Positions 16,497-25,083 of a DNA stretch of 64,000 nucleotides are shown here, one piece after another. This stretch comes from Mucilaginibacter gilvus. Lineage in GTDB: Bacteria; Bacteroidota; Bacteroidia; Sphingobacteriales; Sphingobacteriaceae. The notes beneath the pieces were generated by a model, which did no database searches, was not told the origin of the DNA, and was given only the letters and a program-made list of their open reading frames with translations. The first letter of the stretch is position 1; every line of letters begins with the position of its first letter. Location: contig NZ_SBIW01000002.1 in assembly GCF_004054195.1 (NCBI RefSeq), positions 496,001 to 560,000 on the forward strand. Reading direction: 5' to 3'. The position numbers and the translations under genes are program-made.

Positions 16497-19400
16497 TTAG
16501 AATGCGTAGCGCAAGCCAAACTGCATCTGCCAGCGCGAAGCAAACAAGTCTACTGAGTACGGCACGCCCGGATCAGCAAAAGTATACTTAGGATTAGTAG
16601 TTGATGCTGATGCAAAAGCAGGTGTTGTTTTTGGTGTTAAACCAACGCTGCTTGTTGAGTTAAAGGTGTTAGCCGAAAAGTAATATTGTCCCCAATTTTT
16701 ATTTAACAGGTTGGTTAAGTTCACAATATCGTAAGTAAAGGTGATCACCTGTTTACGTTTGCCACTACCGAACTTAAAGTCTTGAGAGAAGCGAAAATCA
16801 AGATTGTTGTTCCATGGAGTGAAAGCGGCATTACGTTGTGTAAACTCGCCACGGCGGCTTGATAAATATTTGTTACCGTTAATATAGGTGTCAAAAGCGG
16901 CGGCTTGCTGTACAGCAGTTGCACCACCGGCTATATCGCTAAAGAAATCTACCGTTTTGCCGACTTTAGGAATGTAGGCTAAACTAACTTGCTGGCCTGT
17001 TCCGTCAATCGAGTTTGGCAGGAAGCCATAAGTGTATGGATTGCCCGATTGTGCGCTAAAGAAGAACGTAAAGTTAGATACCAGGCTTTTATTGGTACCC
17101 CAGGCAACATTATAGTTAACAGAAGATATTATACGGTTACGGATATCAAAGTTAGAATTAGCTAAACCCGGGTTGTTAGGGTTAAGCGCCTGGTTTAACT
17201 GCCAGTTACTTTCCATTGAGTTACGGATACCGTTGGTAATATCTTTAGAGTGACCGTAGGTATAGGCAACGTTAGCTGTTAAACCAAACGGGAAGGTTTT
17301 GGCTATTTGCGCGGTAGCACTGTAGCGGTAACCCTGGTTGGTGTTTGATAACAGGTAAGCGTTGGTGTATGACGGGTTAACGCCTTTGTTCACAAATATC
17401 GGCTGCTCTTTATTTACATCATATGGGTAGTAAGTTACCTGGTCGATAGTATTTACCTGTTGGAATTTTAAATCGCGGATAACTTTGGTGTAAATACCTT
17501 CCACGGTGAATTTCCATTTATTGGCAGTAGTATAATCGTAAGCTAAATTGGTACGCCATACTTGTGGCATTTTAAAGTTGTTGTCAATTAAGTCAACCTG
17601 GGTTGGGCCGGTTGGGCTTACGTTTGGTGCCGGGTTGGTTTGTTTTGTTACATAACCCAAGCCGCCGTTAACAGGTGCCTGTACCGGATTGGTACCCGGG
17701 GTAATTGGCGCTGCTGCGGTTGGTTTTTTATCGTAAGCGCCATAAGTATCGCCATTATTATAAAACGCATAACCAAACCATGCAAATGGTACACGGCCGG
17801 TAAAGAAGCCCGTGCCACCACGCAATATAGCTGTTTGATCGCCATTGATATCGTAGTTAAAAGATACCCTTGGGTTTATTTGCACGTTGCCCAGGTAGTT
17901 ATTTTTGATATCGGCAGGTTTGGTATAGGTAAAGGTATTGCCGTAGTTAACATCAACCGGTGCATTGGTTGTTTTGGTGCTTAGCGGCTGGGTGTTTGGC
18001 ACATCGGCGTAATCAAAGCGCACACCGGCGGTAAGCTTAAAGTTATCTGTAAGCTGTATCTCATCCTGGCCGTAAAGGCTAAGCAGGTTCACTTTAAACC
18101 TTGCCGATGGGTTGGCCATAATATAATCGCGTGTGTTGTTGATGTAGTTATAGTTGGCACGTGTACGCGATGGGTTATTGGCCAGGAAGTTAGCTATACT
18201 GCTGTAAGCAATACGGCCGTTCCAGGCGTTAACAAAGTTGTAGGTGATATCGTAAAACTCGTTGTGTGTACCAAAAGTAAAGGTGTTTTTACCTTTTATC
18301 AGGGTAAAGTTATCGGTAAACTCGGTAGTTTTTTGGCGCATATCAAATATGGCAGCTTCACGATCTGTCCCTAAAAATATGGTGGTGCCTGGTGTTTTAC
18401 CGGTAATTTCAATCTGTGGCAGGGCCGGGTTCGAATTAGGGTCGCGGTAATCGTGCACGTTTGAGTAGCCAATTACCAAACTGTTGTTTAAGGTATTGCT
18501 GAAACGTGTTTTCAATTCGGCAACGGTTGAGCTTGAGTTATTGTGCGATGTGTAATCGATACCGCTGAAACGGAAGTTCTGCTGATCGCGCTCTAAGTTT
18601 GTAGCGGTTGACGAGATAGTGTTGTTACGTATGGTCAACTGATTTTTATCGTTAATATTCCAGTCGATACGATTAAAGTATTTGTTGCTGCGCGAGAAGA
18701 TAGAAGTATTGTTATACGTTCCCGGGTCAATGCCATTTGGATGGGCAGCATCGGTAGTAAATGCTTTAAATGCCGTAACAATTTTATCACCGTCGGCCTG
18801 GCTTAATATATTGGCTGCACCATCATGATCAAGGCCCCTTATAACGGGATCCTGCCTGCGGGCAATTTCTTCGTTGGTGAAGAAGAACAGCTTATTTTTG
18901 ATGAGCGGGAAACCTAAGCGGATGCCGGTTTGGTAATCATGGAAAGATGACGGCAGGCTTGAGCCATCGCCACCCAATGCAGCTTTAGCATTGTTTTGGC
19001 CTACTAAGAAGGCACCTCGGCCATAACCGTATATAGATCCTGTAAAATCGTTAGTACCACTACGGGTTACCGCGTTGATACTACCGCCCAATACGTTACC
19101 AATTTTAATATCGTAAGGTGCAACCAGTACCTGTATATCCTGTATCGCATCTAAGGATACCGGGCTGGTACGGGTACTGCTACCCACCTGGCCCGAAGCG
19201 TTCGACTGGCCACCAAGCGATGGGCTGAAACCAATCGCATCGTTGTTAATGGCACCGTCGAGCGTTACGTTGTTGTAACGGTAGTTGGTACCCTGGAAAG
19301 AGTTATTATTGCTTTGCGGCGTAGTACGGGTAAGATCCTGCAGGCTGCGGTTAATGGTAGGCAGGTTACGGATCTGATTTTGGCTGATGCGCGTGGTTGC

Positions 19401-19781
19401 GCCTGTTTTGGTAGCACCGCCAGACGCTGTAACCCTTACTTCTTTTAAAGAAGTAGTTTCGTCTATCAATAAAAAGTTGAATGTCGCGCTTCCTAAAGAT
19501 AGATTAATATCGGTACGTTCATCTTTTTTGTACCCGATGAAAGTGGCGCTGATTGTGTAAGGGCCACCCGCGTTTAAGTTGGGGATGGTGTAACGCCCTT
19601 CGGCATTTGTTTGTGAGCCGTAGCGGGTACCTGTACTGGTATTTACAACAGAGATAGATACGCCTGGCAGAGAAATTCCTTTTTGATCTACCACCTTACC
19701 GCTTATAACCGCAGTGGTTATTTGTGCATTTGCAACTGTGGCAAAAAGTAAAGTGATTAGTATAAAGTATAGCTTTTTCAT
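16497..19781 (-). CDS. Oar-like TonB-dependent receptor with carboxypeptidase-like domain
   Basis: A 1094-residue outer membrane protein. It has a signal peptide (to ATVANAQ), a carboxypeptidase-like regulatory domain (VISGKVVDQKGISLPGVSIS, about 25-105), a plug (LPTINRSLQDLTRTTPQSNN, then LDAIQDIQVLVAPYDIKIGN and GGSINAVTRSGTNDFTGSIY), and a long barrel ending RWQMQFGLRYAF. The plug motifs match the OmpA-related/Oar-type receptors, which are not SusC proteins and have no SusD partner here. The imported substrate is unknown. The 150-base upstream region contains two pairs of TGTTA half-sites at 11-bp spacing, shared with the other two envelope genes of this cluster, which suggests common control. 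Confidence 0.93.
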   Translation of the reverse strand: MKKLYFILITLLFATVANAQITTAVISGKVVDQKGISLPGVSISVVNTSTGTRYGSQTNAEGRYTIPNLNAGGPYTISATFIGYKKDERTDINLSLGSATFNFLLIDETTSLKEVRVTASGGATKTGATTRISQNQIRNLPTINRSLQDLTRTTPQSNNNSFQGTNYRYNNVTLDGAINNDAIGFSPSLGGQSNASGQVGSSTRTSPVSLDAIQDIQVLVAPYDIKIGNVLGGSINAVTRSGTNDFTGSIYGYGRGAFLVGQNNAKAALGGDGSSLPSSFHDYQTGIRLGFPLIKNKLFFFTNEEIARRQDPVIRGLDHDGAANILSQADGDKIVTAFKAFTTDAAHPNGIDPGTYNNTSIFSRSNKYFNRIDWNINDKNQLTIRNNTISSTATNLERDQQNFRFSGIDYTSHNNSSSTVAELKTRFSNTLNNSLVIGYSNVHDYRDPNSNPALPQIEITGKTPGTTIFLGTDREAAIFDMRQKTTEFTDNFTLIKGKNTFTFGTHNEFYDITYNFVNAWNGRIAYSSIANFLANNPSRTRANYNYINNTRDYIMANPSARFKVNLLSLYGQDEIQLTDNFKLTAGVRFDYADVPNTQPLSTKTTNAPVDVNYGNTFTYTKPADIKNNYLGNVQINPRVSFNYDINGDQTAILRGGTGFFTGRVPFAWFGYAFYNNGDTYGAYDKKPTAAAPITPGTNPVQAPVNGGLGYVTKQTNPAPNVSPTGPTQVDLIDNNFKMPQVWRTNLAYDYTTANKWKFTVEGIYTKVIRDLKFQQVNTIDQVTYYPYDVNKEQPIFVNKGVNPSYTNAYLLSNTNQGYRYSATAQIAKTFPFGLTANVAYTYGHSKDITNGIRNSMESNWQLNQALNPNNPGLANSNFDIRNRIISSVNYNVAWGTNKSLVSNFTFFFSAQSGNPYTYGFLPNSIDGTGQQVSLAYIPKVGKTVDFFSDIAGGATAVQQAAAFDTYINGNKYLSSRRGEFTQRNAAFTPWNNNLDFRFSQDFKFGSGKRKQVITFTYDIVNLTNLLNKNWGQYYFSANTFNSTSSVGLTPKTTPAFASASTTNPKYTFADPGVPYSVDLFASRWQMQFGLRYAF

Positions 19782-19817
19782 TTGTGTTATTTTAACACCA
19801 CAAAGGTTCGGCTATAA

Positions 19818-19844
19818 TGTTAACCCAATGTTACGGCAGAATTA
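19818..19844. promoter_or_regulatory. 11-bp phased TGTTA half-sites, Oar-like receptor promoter (proximal)
   Basis: TGTTA occurs at 19818 and 19829 and AATTA at 19840, each exactly 11 bases apart (TGTTAACCCAA, TGTTACGGCAG, AATTATCTTTC). This lies 37 bases upstream of the receptor start. Direct repeats at 11-bp period are the layout bound by PhoB/OmpR-type winged-helix regulators; the assignment is inferred. Confidence 0.5.
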
Positions 19845-19882
19845 TCTTTCACTCCGTTGTGTACGCATGTGATACGTCATTG

Positions 19883-19898
19883 TGTTAATTCAATGTTA
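19883..19898. promoter_or_regulatory. 11-bp phased TGTTA pair, Oar-like receptor promoter (distal)
   Basis: TGTTA at 19883 and 19894 form a second direct pair with 11-bp spacing, about 100 bases upstream of the receptor start. The same pairing is found upstream of 22068 and 24955. Confidence 0.5.
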
Positions 19899-19933
19899 AC
19901 AATAAATCAGTTTAAATTATATGTGATTGCCTT

Positions 19934-20533
19934 TCAAGTGGTTATAGCACTCAGTTTCCTCGAAACATCTCTTAGCTCATCAACATTCAAGTAAAGTGCT
20001 TTAGCAAGTGTGGGCAACTTATCGGCACTAAGGTCTTTTTTGCCGGTTTCTATCCGGCTGAGCAGGGCGCGATCGATATTTATTTTTGAGGCAAGGGCCG
20101 CCTGCGAAAGGTTCAGCTCCAGCCGGTGTTCTTTAATATAAGCACCAAAACTGGAAAAATGTAACGATTCTGGCGGGCCGGCTGCTGCATGGGTGGAGTT
20201 TGTACTTATCTGTTCTTCGCCTTGTAAAGAGTTCTGCTCGAAAAACGCACTAAAGTTGGCCGACATTTGGCCGAACAGCTTCTCATCGATACAATAAGTC
20301 ACTTCGGCTTTTACCGTTTTGGTTTTTATAATTCCCAGCCCGCGTAGTTCCTGTATGTGCTTATTAATGGTTTTTGTATTAAAGGCGCTGGTGTAAAAGG
20401 CCTGCTTGGTTAGGCTGTTACCATTTTCGGCTATCATCCGCAGGATAAAAACACGTATGGGCAAGGCAATTGCCCTGGCAAAGGCCGATATCTGGGTATC
20501 TATCTCACTAAAATGTACGTGCAAAAAACTCAT
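19934..20533 (-). CDS. Two-domain transcriptional regulator: winged HTH plus XRE-type HTH
   Basis: A 199-residue cytosolic protein. Residues about 15-90 form an ArsR-like winged helix (ARAIALPIRVFILRMIAENG, then TINKHIQELRGLGIIKTKTV and AEVTYCIDEKLF). A short linker leads to a C-terminal Cro/CI (XRE) helix-turn-helix (YIKEHRLELNLSQAALASKI, then RALLSRIETGKKDLSADKLP, about 130-190). Neither domain is truncated. It lies between two TonB-receptor units on the same strand and ends 152 bases before the Oar-like receptor, so it is a candidate regulator of the cluster. No metal-binding Cys pair is evident in the first domain. Ligand and target are unknown. Confidence 0.85.
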   Translation of the reverse strand: MSFLHVHFSEIDTQISAFARAIALPIRVFILRMIAENGNSLTKQAFYTSAFNTKTINKHIQELRGLGIIKTKTVKAEVTYCIDEKLFGQMSANFSAFFEQNSLQGEEQISTNSTHAAAGPPESLHFSSFGAYIKEHRLELNLSQAALASKINIDRALLSRIETGKKDLSADKLPTLAKALYLNVDELRDVSRKLSAITT

Positions 20534-20560
20534 CTGATCAACCGCTATAGTACTTAATTA

Positions 20561-20595
20561 AAAAAGGCTGCCTCATGTGGTGAGGCAGCCTTTTT
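20561..20595 (-). terminator. Strong terminator after the large lipoprotein gene
   Basis: AAAAAGGCTGCCTCA and TGAGGCAGCCTTTTT form a perfect 15-bp stem with loop TGTGG. On the minus strand it ends in T residues, 15 bases after the stop of the lipoprotein gene. Its symmetry would allow it to work in both directions. Confidence 0.92.
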
Positions 20596-20610
20596 AATAT
20601 TTAAATGTGA

Positions 20611-22068
20611 TTATTTTACAGCACCCGGGGTGGTGTAAGGCATAACCTGTGGGTTAAAGTTAGTCCAGCCAATAGTCCAGTCGGTAGTACCGATAGCGCC
20701 ACGGTAGGTAACTTTGTCAAAAAATGCGTCAGTTACTTTAGCATTGGTAAACAAAGCGCCAGATGCAGCAGGAGAAGTGGCAACCGGTGCAAAGTTAGGC
20801 GTACCAGGAGAAGCAAAGTCCGAACCGTATTTGTAAGGATCGGTTATTAGCGTTAAACCGAATGATGCTGCATCAAAAGTGTTTGTAGCCCTTAAAGTAG
20901 TTTCGAAGATAGCCTTCTGAACTGCGTTATCACCTTTTACTTCGTTACCTTTTCTGTTGCTGCCATATATTAGGTTGTTTTGGAAAACTAAACGGCCGGC
21001 AGTGTAGTTGGTAGAAGTTGAACCTACAGTGGTTACTTTAGAATCATCGATGTAAACACCTTCTATAAAGCCAACAAATACTGAGTTTAAGATGCTTTCG
21101 GCAGAGTTACGGCGTAATTGGGCAGCGTGCTGGAAGTTTGCGCTGATGTTTGCCGGAATTGCAGGACCTTGCGCAGGACCCATCAAGGTCATGTTGCTGA
21201 ATACAGCCGCAGTTTGTGGTAATTTATCAGAACCCGAACCATCGTTATCAGATTCGAACGCGTTTGAACCAGAGTTATCTGCAATAGATGGGTAACGTTG
21301 GCCAATACCAAACTGCACTTTACCCGAGAAGCCAAAGTCGGTATCAAAGTCATCATCCAAACCACCGATAGCTAAAAGGTGCTTTGCATTTACAGTACCG
21401 CCAAACCACTCAAAAGAGTCATCGCCAGAACGGGTTACTTGTATAAAATCTAAAGTAGTACCAGCGCCAACACCACCTAACGTAAGGCCGTTGATCTCGT
21501 TATCCGGTGAAAAAGGGATACCTGCGTACTCAATACGTATATATTTTAAAGTACCAGAGTTATCGTTAACATCGGTACCACCATACTGAATATATTTAGC
21601 AGCGTCGCCTTTTGCATCCAAACCACCTTCAATAGGCACGTTGTCGCCTTGGTTTACAGGTGCTTTACCTAACAGGATGATACCGCCCCAATCGCCGGAT
21701 GAACGTGTACCTGCAGCGAATGATGAAGTAAACACAATTGGTTTATCAACAGTACCTATGGCCGTTAATTTTGCGCCGCGGGTAACTATAAGAGTACCTT
21801 TGCTTGCTTTATCGCCCTTTACAATTGTACCTGCTTCTATAGTAAGAGTTGCGCCGTTTGTAACATACACAAACCCTTTTAATGTGTAAATTTTATCAGC
21901 AGTCCAGGTAGTGCTGGTAGCGATATCGCCAGAAACCTCTACTGCTGTAACAGGAACTACTACTGGGGGAACTACCGGTGGAACCGGATCAATAATAGCC
22001 TCTTTTTTGGTGCACGATGCAAACGTAATTGCAGTGCCTAATACTAAAAATAATAATGATCTTTTCAT
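20611..22068 (-). CDS. Large lipoprotein of unknown function paired with a TonB-dependent receptor
   Basis: A 485-residue lipoprotein (lipobox TFASCTKKE) with a Pro/Val-rich linker (about 28-42). The repeated short strands (YVTNGATLTIEAGTIVKGDK, GTLIVTRGAKLTAIGT, KPIVFTSS, SGDWGGIILLGKAP, then FEWFGGTVNAKHLLAIGG) suggest a right-handed beta-helix. Acidic runs such as GGLDDDFDTDFGFSG and FESDNDGSGSDK could bind calcium or another cation. Related proteins are often encoded beside TonB-dependent receptors in Bacteroidota, as here, where the receptor lies 82 bases upstream. It is probably a surface partner of that receptor. No catalytic residues are recognised. Confidence 0.75.
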   Translation of the reverse strand: MKRSLLFLVLGTAITFASCTKKEAIIDPVPPVVPPVVVPVTAVEVSGDIATSTTWTADKIYTLKGFVYVTNGATLTIEAGTIVKGDKASKGTLIVTRGAKLTAIGTVDKPIVFTSSFAAGTRSSGDWGGIILLGKAPVNQGDNVPIEGGLDAKGDAAKYIQYGGTDVNDNSGTLKYIRIEYAGIPFSPDNEINGLTLGGVGAGTTLDFIQVTRSGDDSFEWFGGTVNAKHLLAIGGLDDDFDTDFGFSGKVQFGIGQRYPSIADNSGSNAFESDNDGSGSDKLPQTAAVFSNMTLMGPAQGPAIPANISANFQHAAQLRRNSAESILNSVFVGFIEGVYIDDSKVTTVGSTSTNYTAGRLVFQNNLIYGSNRKGNEVKGDNAVQKAIFETTLRATNTFDAASFGLTLITDPYKYGSDFASPGTPNFAPVATSPAASGALFTNAKVTDAFFDKVTYRGAIGTTDWTIGWTNFNPQVMPYTTPGAVK

Positions 22069-22108
22069 AATGAACTCTTTCGATTTTGATACAAATTAAT
22101 GCTTCTAT

Positions 22109-22124
22109 TATTAACGCTGTGTTA
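22109..22124. promoter_or_regulatory. 11-bp phased half-site pair upstream of the large lipoprotein
   Basis: TATTA at 22109 and TGTTA at 22120 (TATTAACGCTG, TGTTAACTAAC) are spaced 11 bases, within the 82-base gap between receptor and lipoprotein. This suggests that the lipoprotein gene has its own regulated promoter in addition to read-through. Confidence 0.45.
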
Positions 22125-22150
22125 ACTAACCAATAACAAATGGCTTAATA

Positions 22151-24955
22151 TTAAAACGTATAATTAAATGATAATGAATAGTTTGAACCCGGCGTATATC
22201 TTTTAAAGGTAGAGCCTGTTCCCGAGAAAGTGTAGGGCTTACCATCCAGTTGATATTGGAAATTATACTTGGCGTTCAGTAGGTCGCTGCCACCTAATTT
22301 TATCTCGCCTTTGCTCTTTAAAACTTTGTAACCTACCTGGAAATCGAGCACGTTTCTTGGCATTTCGTACACGCTGCTAAACCTGGTACCCCCTGCATAA
22401 AAAATGCGTTTGCCTAAACGATTGAACAGGATGTTGAACGATAATTTGTTATCAAGTTCGGTATGGGTTAAACCGGCGTTTATTACGTATGGCGATTGGC
22501 CTACCAATGCACGTGTTTTTTCTAAACGTGGCACACCATCGATAGGGTTTGTTACTTTCGATTTGGTAAACGAAGCGTTCACATAAGCTGTACTATTTTT
22601 AAAGAAGGCACCATCATCAATAAAATCAAGCGCTTTGCGTGCCTCTAACTCCACGCCATATACGTAAGCCGATTTTGAGTTGAAATAACTGATGGTAGTT
22701 GATGAGTTCTCATCTTCTATTAAAGGCTCAATAGCGTTCTGGAATTTCTTATAGAACCCCGAGATAGAAAATATCTGGCCTGCAGCCGGGTAAAACTCGT
22801 AACGCAGGTCGGCGTTATCTATAACAGTGCGTTTCAAAAAGGCATTACCTTGTACTGATGCCAGCATCTCATAGTCGTAATAAGCAAATGGTGCTAATTC
22901 CCTAAACTCGGGCCTCGCAACAGAGCGGAAGTACGATGCTCTAAAATTCGCTTTCGGAGTTAAAGCATAAGTAAAGTTAACGGACGGAAGGAAATCTGTA
23001 TTATTAAGCTTTACTTTCGGCTGGTTAGGGTCTTGAGTAACGAGGTCTAAGTCAAATTTTTCAACCCGTAAACCATAAACCACGCGTACCTTTTTGCCCA
23101 TTTTACTATCCAGCATGGCATAGCCAGCGTTGGTAAGGCTATTGGCAGTATACCTGTCTGTAAGGTTTGCAAGTTCATCCAGGTCAAACACGCCCGATTT
23201 GATCAGGTTTGGCCCAAACAGCGTTTGTATGGGGCGTTGCAATAACTGCGCTACATCATAATTTAGTTTTCCGGCAGTCTCCTCATTAAATACAACGCCT
23301 AAAAAGCGGGCGTCAAAGGTTCTATCCCTGTATTGTGAGCTTACTCCTATTTTTAGCGTGCTTTGTGTGAATAAACTAACAGGCAGGTTATAGTCTATTT
23401 TGCCAGAATATATATTTTCATTCAAGTGAGAAAATAAGCGAGCGTTCTCTTTACCAAGCGTGGAGCTTATTGCGGCAACGTACGGCTCGTTAGGATTGCC
23501 GGTGTTGTTTTGCTTGTAGTTTACTTTCTTCTGATCGGGCTGATCATTAACAATATTAGAAAAACCAAGGTTCCACTTTATCTTGGAAGTCTTTTTGCCA
23601 AGTGCATGTTCGCCTTCTAAGGTTGATTTGAAAAGGCCTTTTTCCAGCATATCAAATGCGTAGAAGTGGTTGTCGGATGAAACTGAACCAGTGTTTGAAC
23701 CAGTGCGGTAAGTAAACTGGTCGTCCAATATGCGGTTGTATAGGTTTTTAAAGGTGATCTTATTTTTTCCGAAACTGTATGCAAAGTTAGCGAGGGCGCC
23801 AATGTTGGTCGAAAATTTGTTTTGTTCGCTATGGTAATCATAACTATCAAACTGCTGTTGCAGATCGGGAACTATAGTTTGCGTGTTGCGGTAAGTTAAG
23901 GAAACAGTGGTACCGAAGCGGTTTTTGTTTTTACCTATCTCGGCAACGTTACCAAGGGTTACCTGGTAATTTTGTCCCGGCAAAGCTTTGCTTTTATAAA
24001 TACTAAAATCGTTGTTCAGGCTTTGGATAGATTGAATAGCCCGGCTACCGGTCACCTGGCCGTTTAACACCTCATTTGTAGTAGGGAAATTGCTAACCAG
24101 TTTACGGCTCCCATCATCAAAAGCAAAATAATCGCTGGCGCTGCGGAAGCCCGAGCGGAAATCCTTGAAAGTGCTTTGTGTGTTATAGCTGTAACCTATA
24201 CCAACTGTAAGAAAGTTATTATCGGGGATGTCTTTTGTTAATATTTGTACGTTGCCACCGGCAAAATCGCCCGGGAGATCTGGGCTGGCGGTTTTACTGA
24301 TGATGATATTATCTATAAGGCTTGAAGGAACAATGTCAAAAGAAAAGGCTTTACGATTTGGCTCGGTGCTCGGCAGCGGCGCGCCGTCTAAGGACGCACT
24401 GTTGTAACGGTCGCTTAAGCCACGCACTACCACAAATTTGTTATCCTGTATGGTGGTACCGCTTACTCGTTTTAACACATCACTTGTATTTCTGTCCGGC
24501 GATTTGCGGATCAGTTCTGAAGAAATACCATCAGAGATTGATACGCTATTTTTTTGAATGGCGTATAGTGCGTTTACAGATTCCTGGCGATAGGTGGCTT
24601 TAATAACAACTTCACTTAATGCCGTTGTTGCCGATGGCGCAAGGGTAACATCAAGCGGGGTGGCGCTGCCTGCCTTTACTTCGATATCCGATATCGATTT
24701 TGCCTGGTAGCCAATATATCTTACCAATATGGTGTACCTACCCGGTGCAATGCCGCTTAACGAGTAACGACCGTCTACGTCGGTAGCGGCCCCTTTTGTG
24801 GTGCCTTCTATGCTTACGGTAGCACCTATCAGGGTTTCACTTGTTTTTTGGTCTATTACCTTACCAACAATTTTGCCTGGGTTTTGAGCCAGCAATGTGG
24901 TTGCAGAAAATGTGGCAAGAACGAATAGAATTGTTGCGTATATAATTTTTTTCAC
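22151..24955 (-). CDS. TonB-dependent receptor with carboxypeptidase-like domain
   Basis: A 934-residue outer membrane transporter. The signal peptide ends LLAQ. A carboxypeptidase-like regulatory domain follows (GKIVGKVIDQKTSETLIGAT to YTILVRYIGYQAKSISDIEV, about 27-110). The plug contains KSPDRNTSDVLKRVSGTTIQ, VVVRGLSDRYNSASLDGAPL, PSSLIDNIIISKTASPDLPG and FAGGNVQI. The barrel ends YSLSFNYTF with terminal Phe. It lacks a SusD partner; the companion is the large lipoprotein downstream. Its upstream region carries a phased array of six NNTTA half-sites at multiples of 11 bp, so it is probably strongly induced by one specific starvation signal. Phosphate is a candidate, by inference only. Confidence 0.93.
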   Translation of the reverse strand: MKKIIYATILFVLATFSATTLLAQNPGKIVGKVIDQKTSETLIGATVSIEGTTKGAATDVDGRYSLSGIAPGRYTILVRYIGYQAKSISDIEVKAGSATPLDVTLAPSATTALSEVVIKATYRQESVNALYAIQKNSVSISDGISSELIRKSPDRNTSDVLKRVSGTTIQDNKFVVVRGLSDRYNSASLDGAPLPSTEPNRKAFSFDIVPSSLIDNIIISKTASPDLPGDFAGGNVQILTKDIPDNNFLTVGIGYSYNTQSTFKDFRSGFRSASDYFAFDDGSRKLVSNFPTTNEVLNGQVTGSRAIQSIQSLNNDFSIYKSKALPGQNYQVTLGNVAEIGKNKNRFGTTVSLTYRNTQTIVPDLQQQFDSYDYHSEQNKFSTNIGALANFAYSFGKNKITFKNLYNRILDDQFTYRTGSNTGSVSSDNHFYAFDMLEKGLFKSTLEGEHALGKKTSKIKWNLGFSNIVNDQPDQKKVNYKQNNTGNPNEPYVAAISSTLGKENARLFSHLNENIYSGKIDYNLPVSLFTQSTLKIGVSSQYRDRTFDARFLGVVFNEETAGKLNYDVAQLLQRPIQTLFGPNLIKSGVFDLDELANLTDRYTANSLTNAGYAMLDSKMGKKVRVVYGLRVEKFDLDLVTQDPNQPKVKLNNTDFLPSVNFTYALTPKANFRASYFRSVARPEFRELAPFAYYDYEMLASVQGNAFLKRTVIDNADLRYEFYPAAGQIFSISGFYKKFQNAIEPLIEDENSSTTISYFNSKSAYVYGVELEARKALDFIDDGAFFKNSTAYVNASFTKSKVTNPIDGVPRLEKTRALVGQSPYVINAGLTHTELDNKLSFNILFNRLGKRIFYAGGTRFSSVYEMPRNVLDFQVGYKVLKSKGEIKLGGSDLLNAKYNFQYQLDGKPYTFSGTGSTFKRYTPGSNYSLSFNYTF

Positions 24956-24974
24956 GTGACTTAATTTATCGTCA

Positions 24975-24982
24975 CAAAAGTA
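24975..24982 (-). promoter_or_regulatory. Promoter -7 element of the TonB-dependent receptor gene
   Basis: On the minus strand TACTTTTG fits TAnnTTTG and lies 19 bases upstream of the receptor ATG. The phased half-site array begins exactly here and extends upstream, the usual place for an activator. Confidence 0.6.
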
Positions 24983-25051
24983 TTACCCCCGTGTTAGCAC
25001 AGTGTTACCGGAGCATTACCATAACAAAGCGTTTATGTTACCCCTGCGTTA
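24981..25051. promoter_or_regulatory. Array of six half-sites phased at 11 bp upstream of the receptor
   Basis: TATTA (24981), TGTTA (24992), TGTTA (25003), CATTA (25014), TGTTA (25036) and CGTTA (25047) all fall on one 11-bp grid, with only the 25025 position not matching. Most units continue with AC or CC (TGTTAVC). An 11-bp period matches the seven-base repeat plus four-base spacer of Pho-box-type operators. The identity of the regulator is inferred. Confidence 0.6.
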
Positions 25052-25083
25052 ACTACCTCAATTTACCCTAACACAACACCCAA

